Source of the DNA: an uncultured Clostridium sp.
Lineage (GTDB): Bacteria > Bacillota > Clostridia > Clostridiales > Clostridiaceae
DNA length: 29,466 nucleotides
Assembly (NCBI RefSeq): GCF_934754915.1
Contig: NZ_CAKVKB010000038.1
Coordinates: 1-29,466, forward strand
Reading direction: 5' to 3'
Shown here: positions 1-7,947 of the stretch, one piece after another
How positions within the stretch are numbered: position 1 is the stretch's first letter
How the letters are laid out: the number at the start of each line of letters is the position of its first letter
Program-made: the position numbers and the translations under genes
The notes under the pieces: generated by a model
What the model saw: the letters and a program-made list of their open reading frames with translations, nothing else
The model's database searches: none
What the model was told of the DNA's origin: nothing

Positions 1-1
1 A

Positions 2-472
2 CTTGGAGTTGAAGGAAAGATAAGTCAGGAAGAGGGTTTTGGATTTTTAGATATAAAAACAAGGTTTTCTGAGGCAAAGATAACAAAGCAGACAAAAGCT
101 GATATATTATGTGATTTGAAAGATATAAAATCAATAGAAGGTAAAGTTGTAAGTGGATATGAAATTCATAATGGAATAAGCAAGATAGGGAAAAAAGTAA
201 TACCATTTATAAAAGATACTGATGGAGTTATAATAGGTGTATGCAATGAAGAAAAAACAATAGCAGGAACATATCTTCATGGTATGTTTGATTCTGAAGA
301 ATTTATAAATTCATTTGTTCATGGACTTAAAGTTTCTTCAGGAATATCAATTTCAGAAGATGAACTTATTGAAAAGGTAAGTGAGTATAAAGAAAAAGAA
401 TATGACAGGCTTGCTAAAATATTTGAAGAAAATATCGATATTAAAAGAATAGAGACAATTTTAAATTTATAG
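2..472 (+). CDS. cobQ: Cobyric acid synthase, C-terminal part (partial at window edge)
   Basis: The reading frame is open from base 2 and gives about 156 residues, so the gene starts outside the window. CobQ/CbiP amidates cobyrinic acid a,c-diamide side chains with glutamine in adenosylcobalamin synthesis (cytoplasm). The visible part is the end of the class I glutamine amidotransferase domain. It holds the GYEIH segment and then GTYLHGMFD, whose His is the catalytic-triad histidine of this family; the catalytic Cys would lie upstream. A TTG at 116 is an internal codon, not the start. The next gene begins 20 bases downstream, so they are probably co-transcribed. The nearby hem cluster supplies the uroporphyrinogen III precursor. 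The family call is firm. The symbol cbiP is equally valid. Confidence 0.9.
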   Translation, partial: LGVEGKISQEEGFGFLDIKTRFSEAKITKQTKADILCDLKDIKSIEGKVVSGYEIHNGISKIGKKVIPFIKDTDGVIIGVCNEEKTIAGTYLHGMFDSEEFINSFVHGLKVSSGISISEDELIEKVSEYKEKEYDRLAKIFEENIDIKRIETILNL

Positions 473-492
473 AAAATAAATGGAGGGTAATT

Positions 493-1017
493 ATGTTAAC
501 AGATACTGAAGAAAGAATGCTTGAATATATAGAAAATAAAGCTAATGAAAATGTAAAAGGAAAAACATTCTTTAGAATGACTGATGTTTTGGAGGAAGCA
601 TTTCTTCTTACAAAAGATAAGGCATACGATGTTTTTGTGAATATAATGTCAAGAAAAAATATTGGAAATTCAAAATATGCAATAATCGATGAATACATTG
701 ACATGTTGAAAAAAGGATATGGTTCTATAAAAGAACAGGTGGATTTATTTGGAGGAGATAAATATTCAATGGTGTTATCTACTGCAAGAAAAAGAATGAA
801 ATCATACGAAGGAGGGAATATATTTTCTCTTTTTCAGGAAGTATATAATGTGAGCAGTGATGAAATAAATGAATTAGTGTTAAAATTACTATCTTTTGTT
901 GAATCGCCAAGTTTTGATATAAGGATAGATGAAGAGGTCTTCAATAGGTTTTTAGAAAATGATATTGATGAACTTGATAAGCAATATGATAGATTTTCAA
1001 CATTGAATAACAATTAA
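493..1017 (+). CDS. Hypothetical protein, 174 aa, downstream of cobQ
   Basis: I do not recognise a family. The ATG is preceded by TGGAGGG at good spacing, and the frame lies 20 bases after cobQ, so it is very likely a real gene in the same operon. The protein is soluble, charged and predicted mostly helical, with no signal peptide, membrane segment or cysteine motif. The N-terminal stretch (residues 1-60) reads like a small helical bundle and the C-terminus is acidic (residues 140-174). A role in cobalamin synthesis is only suggested by position. Confidence 0.75.
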   Translation: MLTDTEERMLEYIENKANENVKGKTFFRMTDVLEEAFLLTKDKAYDVFVNIMSRKNIGNSKYAIIDEYIDMLKKGYGSIKEQVDLFGGDKYSMVLSTARKRMKSYEGGNIFSLFQEVYNVSSDEINELVLKLLSFVESPSFDIRIDEEVFNRFLENDIDELDKQYDRFSTLNNN

Positions 1018-1068
1018 GTGTACTGAGTAAGAAAATAAATAAAAAATCATATGTTTTATAAATATAAG

Positions 1069-1122
1069 GGGAACCGCCAATAAAGATTGAAATCTAATTT
1101 TTATTAGGACAGTTCCTTTTTG
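1069..1122 (+). terminator. Probable terminator of the cobQ operon
   Basis: An imperfect long hairpin pairs GGGAACCGCC-AATAAA with TTTATTA-GGACAGTTCC and is followed by a short T run (CCTTTTTG). The stem has C-A mismatches and a bulge, so it is weaker than others in this window. Confidence 0.55.
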
Positions 1123-1186
1123 TAAATTTGTATCTTAATTAATATAAATAAATTTACATATCAGCTGTTAAGTGAATTTTTCTTTG

Positions 1187-1214
1187 AACTCGTCAGAATT
1201 TAAAGACGAGTTTT
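1187..1214. terminator. Hairpin between cobQ operon and ytaF
   Basis: A perfect 8-bp stem (AACTCGTC/GACGAGTT) with a 10-nt loop is followed on the plus strand by TTTT only. It could help end transcription of either convergent unit. The T tract is short, so the role is uncertain. Confidence 0.35.
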
Positions 1215-1289
1215 GCAGAGTTTACTATTATCTGCATATATATCATTTCTGTAAAGACATATGATTAAGTAAAATAAGAAAAACAGCAA

Positions 1290-1916
1290 TTATTTTATTA
1301 TTCTTATTACTGCAAGTATTATGAGCAATAGACCTGAAAGCCAAGATAATTCAATATGAAATTTTTCTGAGAATTTATTGCCTAATACCATGCCAAAGAA
1401 AACACAAAGAACTCCAATAATGAAACACAATGTCAATGTCTGAACATAGCTTATGCTACATAAACTTGAACCAAATCCAACAGCAAGGCTGTCTAATGAA
1501 AGAGCTAAAGCTAAATAGAAGGCTTCTTTTGAGTTAAGGGATTTGGAATTATCAAAATCTGCTTTGGTTTCATCTGCATAAACTTGAAGAATAAAATTAA
1601 AATCAAATAATTTAAAAGTAAGCGGGTAATCACATTTGATTTGTCTGGAAATATATGATTTAAAAAAGTATTCAAATAATCTATAAATTCCAAGAAACAT
1701 AAGAATAATAAATCCAAGTATTGTTGGAAGATTTCCAGAAAGGAAACTTTTAAAAACAGCACCTATAAAAAGAGAACATGCTAAAGTTGATGTGCATACT
1801 AAATTTATTATTATAATAGATTTTGCAGGTATTTTTATTTTAGAAGCTCCATAAGCAATGCTTGCTATAAAGGAATCTATACATAAAGATAATACAAGTA
1901 ACAATGACTCAAGCAT
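1290..1916 (-). CDS. ytaF: Sporulation membrane protein YtaF (MntP-like fold)
   Basis: A polytopic inner-membrane protein of 208 residues with about six hydrophobic segments. It has two internal repeat halves, each starting with an L-x-L-x-x-D-S motif (LVLSLCIDSFIASIAYGAS near the N-terminus, LALALSLDSLAVGFGSS in the second half), as expected for the MntP/YtaF fold. YtaF is associated with sporulation in Bacillus and its transported substrate is not known. The start is placed at the ATG at 1916: GAGGT lies 7 bases upstream. The ATG seven codons earlier has no ribosome binding site. The gene is a single minus-strand unit. It resembles the manganese exporter MntP but has a longer middle loop, which favours YtaF. 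Confidence 0.85.
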   Translation of the reverse strand: MLESLLLVLSLCIDSFIASIAYGASKIKIPAKSIIIINLVCTSTLACSLFIGAVFKSFLSGNLPTILGFIILMFLGIYRLFEYFFKSYISRQIKCDYPLTFKLFDFNFILQVYADETKADFDNSKSLNSKEAFYLALALSLDSLAVGFGSSLCSISYVQTLTLCFIIGVLCVFFGMVLGNKFSEKFHIELSWLSGLLLIILAVIRIIK

Positions 1917-2108
1917 AAGTTCTACCTCACATTTCATATATACATAACCATAATATGAATAAAAATTACAATTAGTTACATGTGTAGTGAATAAAATAGT
2001 GTTTTTGTATTTAGAAAACCTATATTAAGAGAAAAAAAATCATGATATACTAAAATAGTAGAGAACATGATAAAAATTAAAATTAAATATAGAATATGGA
2101 GGACAGAG

Positions 2109-2918
2109 ATGTATAAATTAATTGCATTAGACATGGATGGAACTCTTCTTAATACTGAGAAGAAGATAACAGAAAATACAAAAAAAGCATTGAAGAAAGC
2201 AGAAGAAAAAGGTGTGAAAGTTGTATTGGCATCAGGAAGACCTTTAAGTGGAATAACTAAATTTTTAGGGGAATTGGATTTAATGAAAGGTGATGACTAT
2301 GCTTTAAGTTTTAATGGAGGTATAGTAATCAACAGTAAGACAGAGGAAGTTATAAACAGTAGCTTGTTAAAAGGTTCAGATTTAAAACATTTATATAATA
2401 TATCTAAAGATCTTGGAGTTAATATACATGCTTTTTCTGTAAAAGAAGGTCTGATAACTCCTAAAATGAGTCAATATACTCAGCATGAATGTGATATGAA
2501 TGGAATTGAAGCAACAATTAAGGATTTTAATGAAGTTGAAGATGATGAGGACATTGTAAAGGTGATGATGATTGATCCACAGGAGATATTAGATAAGGCC
2601 ATAGAAAAACTTCCAAAGGACCTTTATGGTAAATATAGTGTATTTAAAAGTGCACCATTTTTCTTAGAATTTACTAATAAAGAAGTAGATAAAGGAAAAG
2701 GGTTAAAGAAGCTTGGAGAATACTTAGGAATAAAGCAAGAAGAAATAATTGCATGTGGAGATGCTGGAAATGATTTATCAATGATTAAATATGCAGGACT
2801 TGGAGTTGCCATGGAAAATGCAACTGAAGATGTTAAGAAAGCAGCAGATTATATAACTCTTTCTAATGATAATGATGGAATTGCTCATGTAGTTGAAAAA
2901 TTTATTCTTAATAATTAA
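2109..2918 (+). CDS. Cof-type HAD-superfamily sugar phosphatase (YidA-like)
   Basis: Cytosolic Mg-dependent phosphatase of the HAD IIB (Cof) subfamily, 269 residues, the usual length. Motif I is LDMDGTLL (Asp8 nucleophile, Asp10). Motif II is SGR at 42-44. Motif III is the Lys in DKGKG near 194-197. Motif IV is GDAGND at 217-222. The cap lies between residues about 85 and 190. The start is the ATG at 2109 because GGAGG lies 6-7 bases upstream; an in-frame ATG at 2067 has no ribosome binding site and adds a Lys/Ile-rich tail not found in the family. Substrate is not predictable. It is monocistronic, followed by a terminator. Confidence 0.88.
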   Translation: MYKLIALDMDGTLLNTEKKITENTKKALKKAEEKGVKVVLASGRPLSGITKFLGELDLMKGDDYALSFNGGIVINSKTEEVINSSLLKGSDLKHLYNISKDLGVNIHAFSVKEGLITPKMSQYTQHECDMNGIEATIKDFNEVEDDEDIVKVMMIDPQEILDKAIEKLPKDLYGKYSVFKSAPFFLEFTNKEVDKGKGLKKLGEYLGIKQEEIIACGDAGNDLSMIKYAGLGVAMENATEDVKKAADYITLSNDNDGIAHVVEKFILNN

Positions 2919-2931
2919 AATTTTTATTTTT

Positions 2932-2964
2932 AGGCATCTGTTTAATAGCAGGTGCTTATTTTAT
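2932..2964 (+). terminator. Terminator of the HAD phosphatase gene
   Basis: A 9-bp stem (AGGCATCTG with CAGGTGCTT, two G-U pairs) with an 8-nt loop is followed by ATTTTAT, 13 bases after the stop codon. Confidence 0.7.
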
Positions 2965-3341
2965 AGAAAATTATATTTTTTGGAGAAACTGTAGAGAGTT
3001 TTGGAAAAGAACAGAGACACACAATCTTTTTTGGTTAAGGTTTAGTAATATGAATGAGTTGATAATTTTAGACGTGATAAAGTTAAGTGCAGAGAAAATG
3101 CTTTTTTATTATTTGTAAAATCATATTTAAAAAAGTTGGGCTTTGCCTATTAAAATAACAAAAAAAGACACGATTATAATAAATATGTATACGGAAAAAC
3201 TTTGAAAAAGTATTTTAGTATAAAAATATTAAATTTATAACAAATAAAATGTTATATAAAAATATTATTTTGAAATATATATTATAATTTGGGTATTTTG
3301 GGAAAATTATAATTATATTTGATTAGGGGGGAATAGCAGCT
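2965..3341. other. AT-rich intergenic region before the HD-GYP gene
   Basis: About 375 bases with no convincing gene. A 22-codon frame at 3050-3118 has only a weak AAGG in front of it. The last 100 bases are extremely AT-rich with several TATAAT-like hexamers but no well-spaced -35 partner. I saw no GEMM (c-di-GMP) riboswitch core. Confidence 0.5.
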
Positions 3342-4451
3342 ATGAGGCTGGTTCCGATTGAAAGTGTCAGACCAAATACTGTATTAGGAAAAACTATATA
3401 TGATATAGATGGGAGACTTCTTTTAAGGGCAGGTGTTGTGTTAAGAGAAAATACTATAGCTAAAATAAAAGAAATAAATATTCTATCGATTTATATAGTA
3501 GATAAATATAGTAGAGAAGAAATAGAGGATATTATAAAACCTGAAATAAGACAAAAAGCTGTAATAACTATTAAAGAGGCTTTTTCTAATATAGGAAGAC
3601 TTAATAATGGTCAACCATTTAGAAATAGTGAAAAAGATTATACATGGCAAGAACAGAGTTATTTTTACAATATAGGAAAAATGGCAGAAGACATAATTGA
3701 AGATATATTGAATAAGAGAGATGTAGTTCTAGCTTTAGTAGATATAAGAAGCATGAACAATTATACATATTCACATTGTGTAAATGTTGCAGTTATATCT
3801 ATGACAATAGGAATTGCTTTGAAATTTCCTAAGAAAAAATTAGAAGCATTATGCATAGGTGCTTTAATTCATGATATAGGAAAGTCACTTCTTCCAAATA
3901 GAATGATGAATAAGGAAACCGAATTTTCAGAGGAAGAACTTGAATTGGTTAAAAGCCATCCAAGACTGGGATATAAATATTTATCAAGTACTTATAACAT
4001 AAATAGTTTAAGCAAAATGATTGTTTTGCAGCATCATGAAAGGCCAGATGGACTTGGATATCCAGATGGACTTAAGGAAAAGGACATTATTGATTTGAGT
4101 AGGATAGTAAGTATTGCTGATACATATGATAATTTATCGACAGACCTTCCAGGAAAAAGAGCTATGTTTCCAAGTGATGTCTTAGAATATTTAATGTCAA
4201 ATGCAGGAACAATGTTTGATTATTATCTGATAAGTGTATTTTGTAGGATTGTAATACCATTTCCAAAGGGGACACTTGTAAAATTGAGTACTGGAGAGAT
4301 AGCTAAAGTTGAAGAAACAATACCAAACTTTCCATTAAGACCTGACTTAAGCATTATAGATAGTCCTATAGCAAGCAGAATTTCAAAAAGAATATCTCTT
4401 CTTAAGGAACTTTCTGTAGTTATTACAGAAATAATATATGATATGGATTAA
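3342..4451 (+). CDS. HD-GYP domain cyclic-di-GMP phosphodiesterase
   Basis: A 369-residue cytosolic protein without membrane segments. Residues 1-60 form the small beta-rich N-terminal region common in stand-alone HD-GYP proteins (VLGKTIYDIDGRLLLRAG). Residues 130-310 are the HD-GYP domain: His145, the metal-binding His177-Asp178 (ALIHDIGKS), His206 (SHPRLG), HHERPDGLGYP at 231-241 and Asp260 (SIAD). All expected metal ligands are present, so hydrolysis of c-di-GMP to pGpG or GMP is the likely activity. The GGGGGG ribosome binding site is 10 bases before the ATG. No receiver or sensor domain is fused. It forms a single-gene unit ending in a strong bidirectional terminator shared with the convergent minus-strand region. 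Confidence 0.9.
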   Translation: MRLVPIESVRPNTVLGKTIYDIDGRLLLRAGVVLRENTIAKIKEINILSIYIVDKYSREEIEDIIKPEIRQKAVITIKEAFSNIGRLNNGQPFRNSEKDYTWQEQSYFYNIGKMAEDIIEDILNKRDVVLALVDIRSMNNYTYSHCVNVAVISMTIGIALKFPKKKLEALCIGALIHDIGKSLLPNRMMNKETEFSEEELELVKSHPRLGYKYLSSTYNINSLSKMIVLQHHERPDGLGYPDGLKEKDIIDLSRIVSIADTYDNLSTDLPGKRAMFPSDVLEYLMSNAGTMFDYYLISVFCRIVIPFPKGTLVKLSTGEIAKVEETIPNFPLRPDLSIIDSPIASRISKRISLLKELSVVITEIIYDMD

Positions 4452-4471
4452 AAAATCAGCGATTACATTAA

Positions 4472-4515
4472 AAAATATAACTGTAATATTTAATTAGATA
4501 TTACAGTTATATTTT
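4472..4515. terminator. Bidirectional terminator between HD-GYP gene and ade remnant
   Basis: A perfect 18-bp inverted repeat (4472-4489 with 4498-4515, 8-nt loop) begins with an A tract and ends with a T tract, so it can terminate transcription from both sides. Confidence 0.85.
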
Positions 4516-4525
4516 GATTAATGGC

Positions 4526-4837
4526 TTATTCAATAATGTTGATAAATTTAAAATTTTCAACGTCAAATAATCCTTTATCTGTTATTTTTATTGTAGGAAT
4601 AACTGGAAGAGATAAAAATGAAAGCGTTAAAAATGGATTGAAATTAATATGAGGAGCAACTATTTTTATGCTTTCATGAAGTTTTTTCAATTCAGAATCA
4701 ATTTCTTCATAAGATCTTCCTGTCATAAGTCCACCTATTTCAAGTTTTAAAGAAGCAAGAATTTTACCATTTTGTACTACAATTATACCACCACCATTTA
4801 TTTTTTCTATTATAGTAAACAGAAGAATTAATGTCAA
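4526..4837 (-). pseudogene. ade: Adenine deaminase 3' remnant
   Basis: The translated 103 residues match only the extreme C-terminus of adenine deaminase (full enzymes are about 570-600 residues, hydrolysing adenine to hypoxanthine). Recognisable parts are IIEKINGGGIIVVQNGKI, LPVIPTIKITDKGLFD and the terminal phenylalanine-rich stretch. None of the metal-binding amidohydrolase core is present. The first residues of the frame (before IIEKINGGG) do not look like the family, and the only start is a TTG without a ribosome binding site. Upstream sits the terminator of the next minus-strand gene, so no promoter is evident. I read it as a relic of a deletion. The frame itself is still undamaged over the matching part, so the loss may be recent or the fragment may be tolerated. 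Confidence 0.8.
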
Positions 4838-4872
4838 AAATAGAAAAGGGTTTCTTATGTGAGATTAAAAAT

Positions 4873-4950
4873 AAAAAACTGCAGTTAAATATTAATGACT
4901 AAACAACTGTTTTATAGAAGTCAGATTAATATTTGAAACTGCAGTTTAAT
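4873..4950 (-). terminator. Long inverted-repeat terminator downstream of the lactonase gene
   Basis: Arms 4876-4900 and 4919-4947 pair over about 25 bases (AAACTGCAGTT, AAATATTAAT and GACT) with a single 2-nt bulge. On the minus strand the stem is followed by TTTTTTATTTTT. It ends the lactonase transcript just before the ade remnant. Confidence 0.8.
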
Positions 4951-4961
4951 TTATTATTTTT

Positions 4962-6011
4962 TTAAATAAATTGTATACATGTTGGAGAAGGAATTTCTGA
5001 GGAATTCAAAAAATTCAGGAATCCTGTCGATGAATTTATAGAAAAAACAGAAATATTATTAGATTTTTCATTTGCACATAATAGATATTTTCCACTAGGA
5101 TCAATCTGAAAATCTCTTGGAGAATTACCATGACATGAAACTGTATCCAATAATTTTAATTTTCCATCAGAAGAATTTATCAAAAATAAACTTATAGAAT
5201 TGTTTCCTCTGTCAGATGTATAAAGAAATTTATTATTTGGATGAATTCGTATAGCAGCGCCACTTTTTATACCTTTATAATCTTTTGGAAGACTGCTTAA
5301 AGTCTGTACATTTTCTAAAATAGAATCTTTTGAAGGAGTATATTTCAAAACAAATATTTCGGATGATAATTCACTCAATACATATATATAATTTGAATCG
5401 AAATAAGTCAAATGTCTAGGACCAGTTTTTTCAGGAAAATTGAAGTTAAGATCTGTTTTATTAACCAGTTCATTGTTTACAAGTTTATATACAGCAAGTC
5501 TATCAAGTCCGAGCTGTGCTGATAAAATATATTCATTATCAAAAGTGAACATTGCACAATGAAAATGTGGATTTTTTATTTTATCATTATGAAAAGGCTT
5601 ATAAGTTGCTACAGAAGGATAGTTTAATATTAAGCCTTCTAAAGTGTTATATGCGATTAATTTATTTTCATGATAATTTGAAGAAAGAAGTATATGATTG
5701 CTTTCACAGATGCTTACATGGCATGGCTGTTTTGTTTCGCATAAGTTATAATTTATTAAATTTAGTTTGTCCTGTTCATGCCAGTATTTAAATGATATAA
5801 CCCCAGCTTTATCATTTATTTTGCATGTAGAATAAAGCACATGTCTTTCAGGATCAACAGTAAGATATGTTGGATTTTCAATTTCATATGCTAAATTAAT
5901 ATGTTCTGTTTTGTGAGAAGAAATATTAAAATTTATTCTATATATTCCTTTGCTGTTACCATTTGTATAAGTTCCTACATAAGCACTCATTATATTTTGC
6001 TGCACTACCAT
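4962..6011 (-). CDS. Lactonase family beta-propeller protein (6-phosphogluconolactonase-like, YbhE type)
   Basis: A 349-residue cytosolic seven-bladed propeller of the Pgl/YbhE (lactonase, 7-bladed) family, related to muconate cycloisomerases. Family landmarks are YVGTYTNG at the N-terminus, NPTYLTVDP (blade 1), GPRHLTYF, AAIRIHPNNKFLYTSDRG and PRDFQIDPSGKYLLCANEKSNNISVF. The biochemical role in E. coli is hydrolysis of 6-phosphogluconolactone, but Clostridium often lacks the oxidative pentose phosphate branch, so the substrate here is uncertain. The ATG at 6011 is preferred because AAAGGGGG sits 8 bases upstream; an internal ATG at codon 8 has no such site. It is monocistronic. Confidence 0.85.
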   Translation of the reverse strand: MVVQQNIMSAYVGTYTNGNSKGIYRINFNISSHKTEHINLAYEIENPTYLTVDPERHVLYSTCKINDKAGVISFKYWHEQDKLNLINYNLCETKQPCHVSICESNHILLSSNYHENKLIAYNTLEGLILNYPSVATYKPFHNDKIKNPHFHCAMFTFDNEYILSAQLGLDRLAVYKLVNNELVNKTDLNFNFPEKTGPRHLTYFDSNYIYVLSELSSEIFVLKYTPSKDSILENVQTLSSLPKDYKGIKSGAAIRIHPNNKFLYTSDRGNNSISLFLINSSDGKLKLLDTVSCHGNSPRDFQIDPSGKYLLCANEKSNNISVFSINSSTGFLNFLNSSEIPSPTCIQFI

Positions 6012-6351
6012 GATGTATACCCCCTTTTTATGTATATTAAGGTAAGTATATCATAAATCTAAAGTATAGTAATTGGAAATTAAACCAGCTATTTTAGTGC
6101 GATTAAAAAATATCAAAAAAATTTTGTTCAAATAAAAGAATCTATTAAAAGAGCAAAAAAGATAATATTAAAATATCAACAAATATATTTAAAATTTATT
6201 TAATAGTAAATAAAAGATTTATGAGATGCAAGAAACAATATACATTTTAGGAAGGATAAAACAATAAGTTGATATTAAGGTAAAGTTTGAGATATAATGA
6301 TAAATAATGCATCATAACGCACTAAGCATATAAAAAAAGGGGGAATTAGGA
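6012..6351. other. Divergent intergenic region between lactonase and metA
   Basis: 340 AT-rich bases that carry the start regions of both divergent genes. A sigma-A-like promoter for metA lies at 6269-6298. I looked for a SAM (S-box) or T-box leader and saw neither conserved core. Confidence 0.5.
6269..6298 (+). promoter_or_regulatory. Probable metA promoter
   Basis: TTGATA (6269-6274), an 18-bp spacer and TATAAT (6293-6298). A transcript would have a leader of about 45-50 bases before the metA ATG. Confidence 0.65.
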
Positions 6352-7266
6352 ATGCCAATAAAAATTCCTAGAGAATTACCAGCATTTAAAGTTTTAAGTG
6401 AGGATAATATATTTGTAATGAATAATGAAAGAGCAGATACACAGGATATAAGACCTTTAAAGATTGCAATCCTTAATTTGATGCCTAAAAAAATAGTTAC
6501 TGAAAATCAGCTCTTAAGATATTTATCAAATACACCGCTTCAGGTAGAGATAAAATTAATACAGACTAAGAGCTATACATCTCATAATACACCATTAGAG
6601 CATTTGGAGAGATTTTACAGTTATTTTGATGAAGTGAAAGATGAAAAGTTTGATGGGTTAATAATAACAGGGGCACCAGTTGAACAGATGAAATTTGAAG
6701 ATGTTGCTTATTGGGATGAGCTTACAAAAATCATGGAATGGAGCAACACAAATGTATTTTCAACACTTCATATATGCTGGGGAGCTCAAGCAGGACTTTA
6801 TTATCATCATAATATACCTAAATACGATTTGGCTGAAAAAATGTTTGGAATATTTCCACACTGGGTTAATGATGAAAAAGCAGATCTTACAAGGGGATTG
6901 AGTGATATATTTAATGCTCCTCATTCAAGACATACAGAAGTCAGAAGAGAAGATATTGAAAAAGTAAAAGAATTGGAAATATTATCTGAATCCAAAGAAG
7001 CAGGTGTCTTTATAGTTGCAACACATAATAGAAGAAAAGTATATATTACAGGTCATCTTGAATATGATAGAAACACTTTAAAAGATGAATATTTTAGAGA
7101 TTTGGAAAAAGGTGAAAAAATAGCAATACCTAAAAACTATTTTAAAAATAATGATCCAAAGGAAAAACCAAGCCAGACATGGAGAGGCAGTGCCAATATA
7201 GTTTTTGGAAACTGGCTTAATTATTGTGTATATCAAAATACTCCATACAATCTTGATAATCTATAG
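6352..7266 (+). CDS. metA: Homoserine O-acetyltransferase (MetA family)
   Basis: First step of methionine synthesis from homoserine, 304 residues, the standard MetA length. Catalytic Cys142 is in HICWGAQAG, and the triad partners His235 and Glu237 are in GHLEY. Position 111 is Glu (GAPVEQM), where succinyl-CoA enzymes such as that of E. coli have Gly. Glu111 is the known determinant for acetyl-CoA in MetA proteins, so O-acetylhomoserine is the expected product despite the usual succinyltransferase name. The GGGGGAATT ribosome binding site is 7-8 bases before the ATG. It is monocistronic, with no riboswitch seen upstream. Confidence 0.93.
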   Translation: MPIKIPRELPAFKVLSEDNIFVMNNERADTQDIRPLKIAILNLMPKKIVTENQLLRYLSNTPLQVEIKLIQTKSYTSHNTPLEHLERFYSYFDEVKDEKFDGLIITGAPVEQMKFEDVAYWDELTKIMEWSNTNVFSTLHICWGAQAGLYYHHNIPKYDLAEKMFGIFPHWVNDEKADLTRGLSDIFNAPHSRHTEVRREDIEKVKELEILSESKEAGVFIVATHNRRKVYITGHLEYDRNTLKDEYFRDLEKGEKIAIPKNYFKNNDPKEKPSQTWRGSANIVFGNWLNYCVYQNTPYNLDNL

Positions 7267-7421
7267 GTAAATAAAAACATATAGACTTCAGTTCAACATA
7301 TAATATATCCTATTGATTTAGATTATACAAAATTATAGTTTCAACATATCATATATAAATAAGAGTGTGTTACTACTTATAAGACAAAATTTTATGATGA
7401 AAAGGAATAGTTTAAACATAA

Positions 7422-7467
7422 CAATAACAGCTGTATGCCTATTTTAAAAGGTATATAGCTGTTATTG
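7422..7467. terminator. Hairpin between metA and the DUF1294 gene
   Basis: An 18-bp stem with two G-U pairs (arms 7422-7439 and 7450-7467, loop of 10) between convergent genes. One arm lies inside the last codons of the minus-strand gene. T tracts on either side are poor, so termination efficiency is unsure. Confidence 0.5.
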
Positions 7468-7702
7468 CTTCAATTATGAATATGAGAGGAATTCCTATTG
7501 TGAATTTCAAATGTTTAGTTTTATGTCTAAAAACCTGCATACCTATGTACATTCCAATAGATCCACCAATTAATGAAATTAACAGTAGAGTTTTTTCTGG
7601 GATACGCCATTGTTTATGAATGGCACGATTTTTATCTATAAACATTATAAAAAAACCAATAAGATTTATCATGCCAAGATATAGATATAATAAATTATTC
7701 AT
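7439..7702 (-). CDS. DUF1294 family small membrane protein
   Basis: An 87-residue membrane protein with three hydrophobic segments (residues 3-22, 36-56, 66-86). It carries the DUF1294 signature: FIDKNRAIHKQWRIPE, then GGSIGMYIGMQVFRHKTKH and FTIGIPL. AAGGAGA is found about 9 bases before the ATG on the minus strand. The family has no assigned function; E. coli-type homologues are sometimes fused to cold-shock domains. It is a single-gene unit whose stop codon lies within the hairpin at 7422-7467. Confidence 0.85.
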   Translation of the reverse strand: MNNLLYLYLGMINLIGFFIMFIDKNRAIHKQWRIPEKTLLLISLIGGSIGMYIGMQVFRHKTKHLKFTIGIPLIFIIEAITAIYLLK

Positions 7703-7947
7703 TAAAAAAATCTCCTTAAAAATTTAAACTATATCAAATATATATTGCAATTTAAATATTTTTATCATTACAGTATATAAATTTGCATTATTAAATGAAT
7801 TAATAATAAGTTATAATTATGAAGTCTGCAGTCAGCTGTGTTTTAGCTTATGCAGGTTTAAGGTAATTATAGCATAATTTTATTAAAGAGAATATTTTTA
7901 TATCGAGTATCGAGTCATGTTAAATTTCATCTTGTATAAAGTTTTTG
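7703..7947. other. Intergenic region between DUF1294 and UppS-like genes
   Basis: About 245 bases with no gene. Two CTGCAG-containing stretches near 7825-7858 (CTGCAGTCAGC and GCTTATGCAG) can form a weak hairpin that may end the UppS-like transcript on the minus strand. Confidence 0.3.

Noticed and set aside
2067..2108. Upstream ATG extending the HAD phosphatase by 14 residues
   Set aside because: No ribosome binding site there; GGAGG lies inside the extension just before the ATG at 2109.
3050..3118. 22-codon open frame in the gap before the HD-GYP gene
   Set aside because: Only a weak AAGG upstream, no recognisable sequence, and such frames are common by chance in AT-rich DNA.
3180..3341. 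Possible c-di-GMP riboswitch before the HD-GYP gene
   Set aside because: I could not find the conserved GEMM core or paired stems; the region is nearly pure A and T.
4876..4947. Inverted repeat with CTGCAG read as ends of a small transposable element
   Set aside because: Position after the stop codon and T tract on the minus strand explain it as a terminator; no target duplication seen.
6012..6351. Possible SAM or T-box leader of metA
   Set aside because: No conserved core seen, and the likely promoter at 6269-6298 leaves only a 45-50 base leader.
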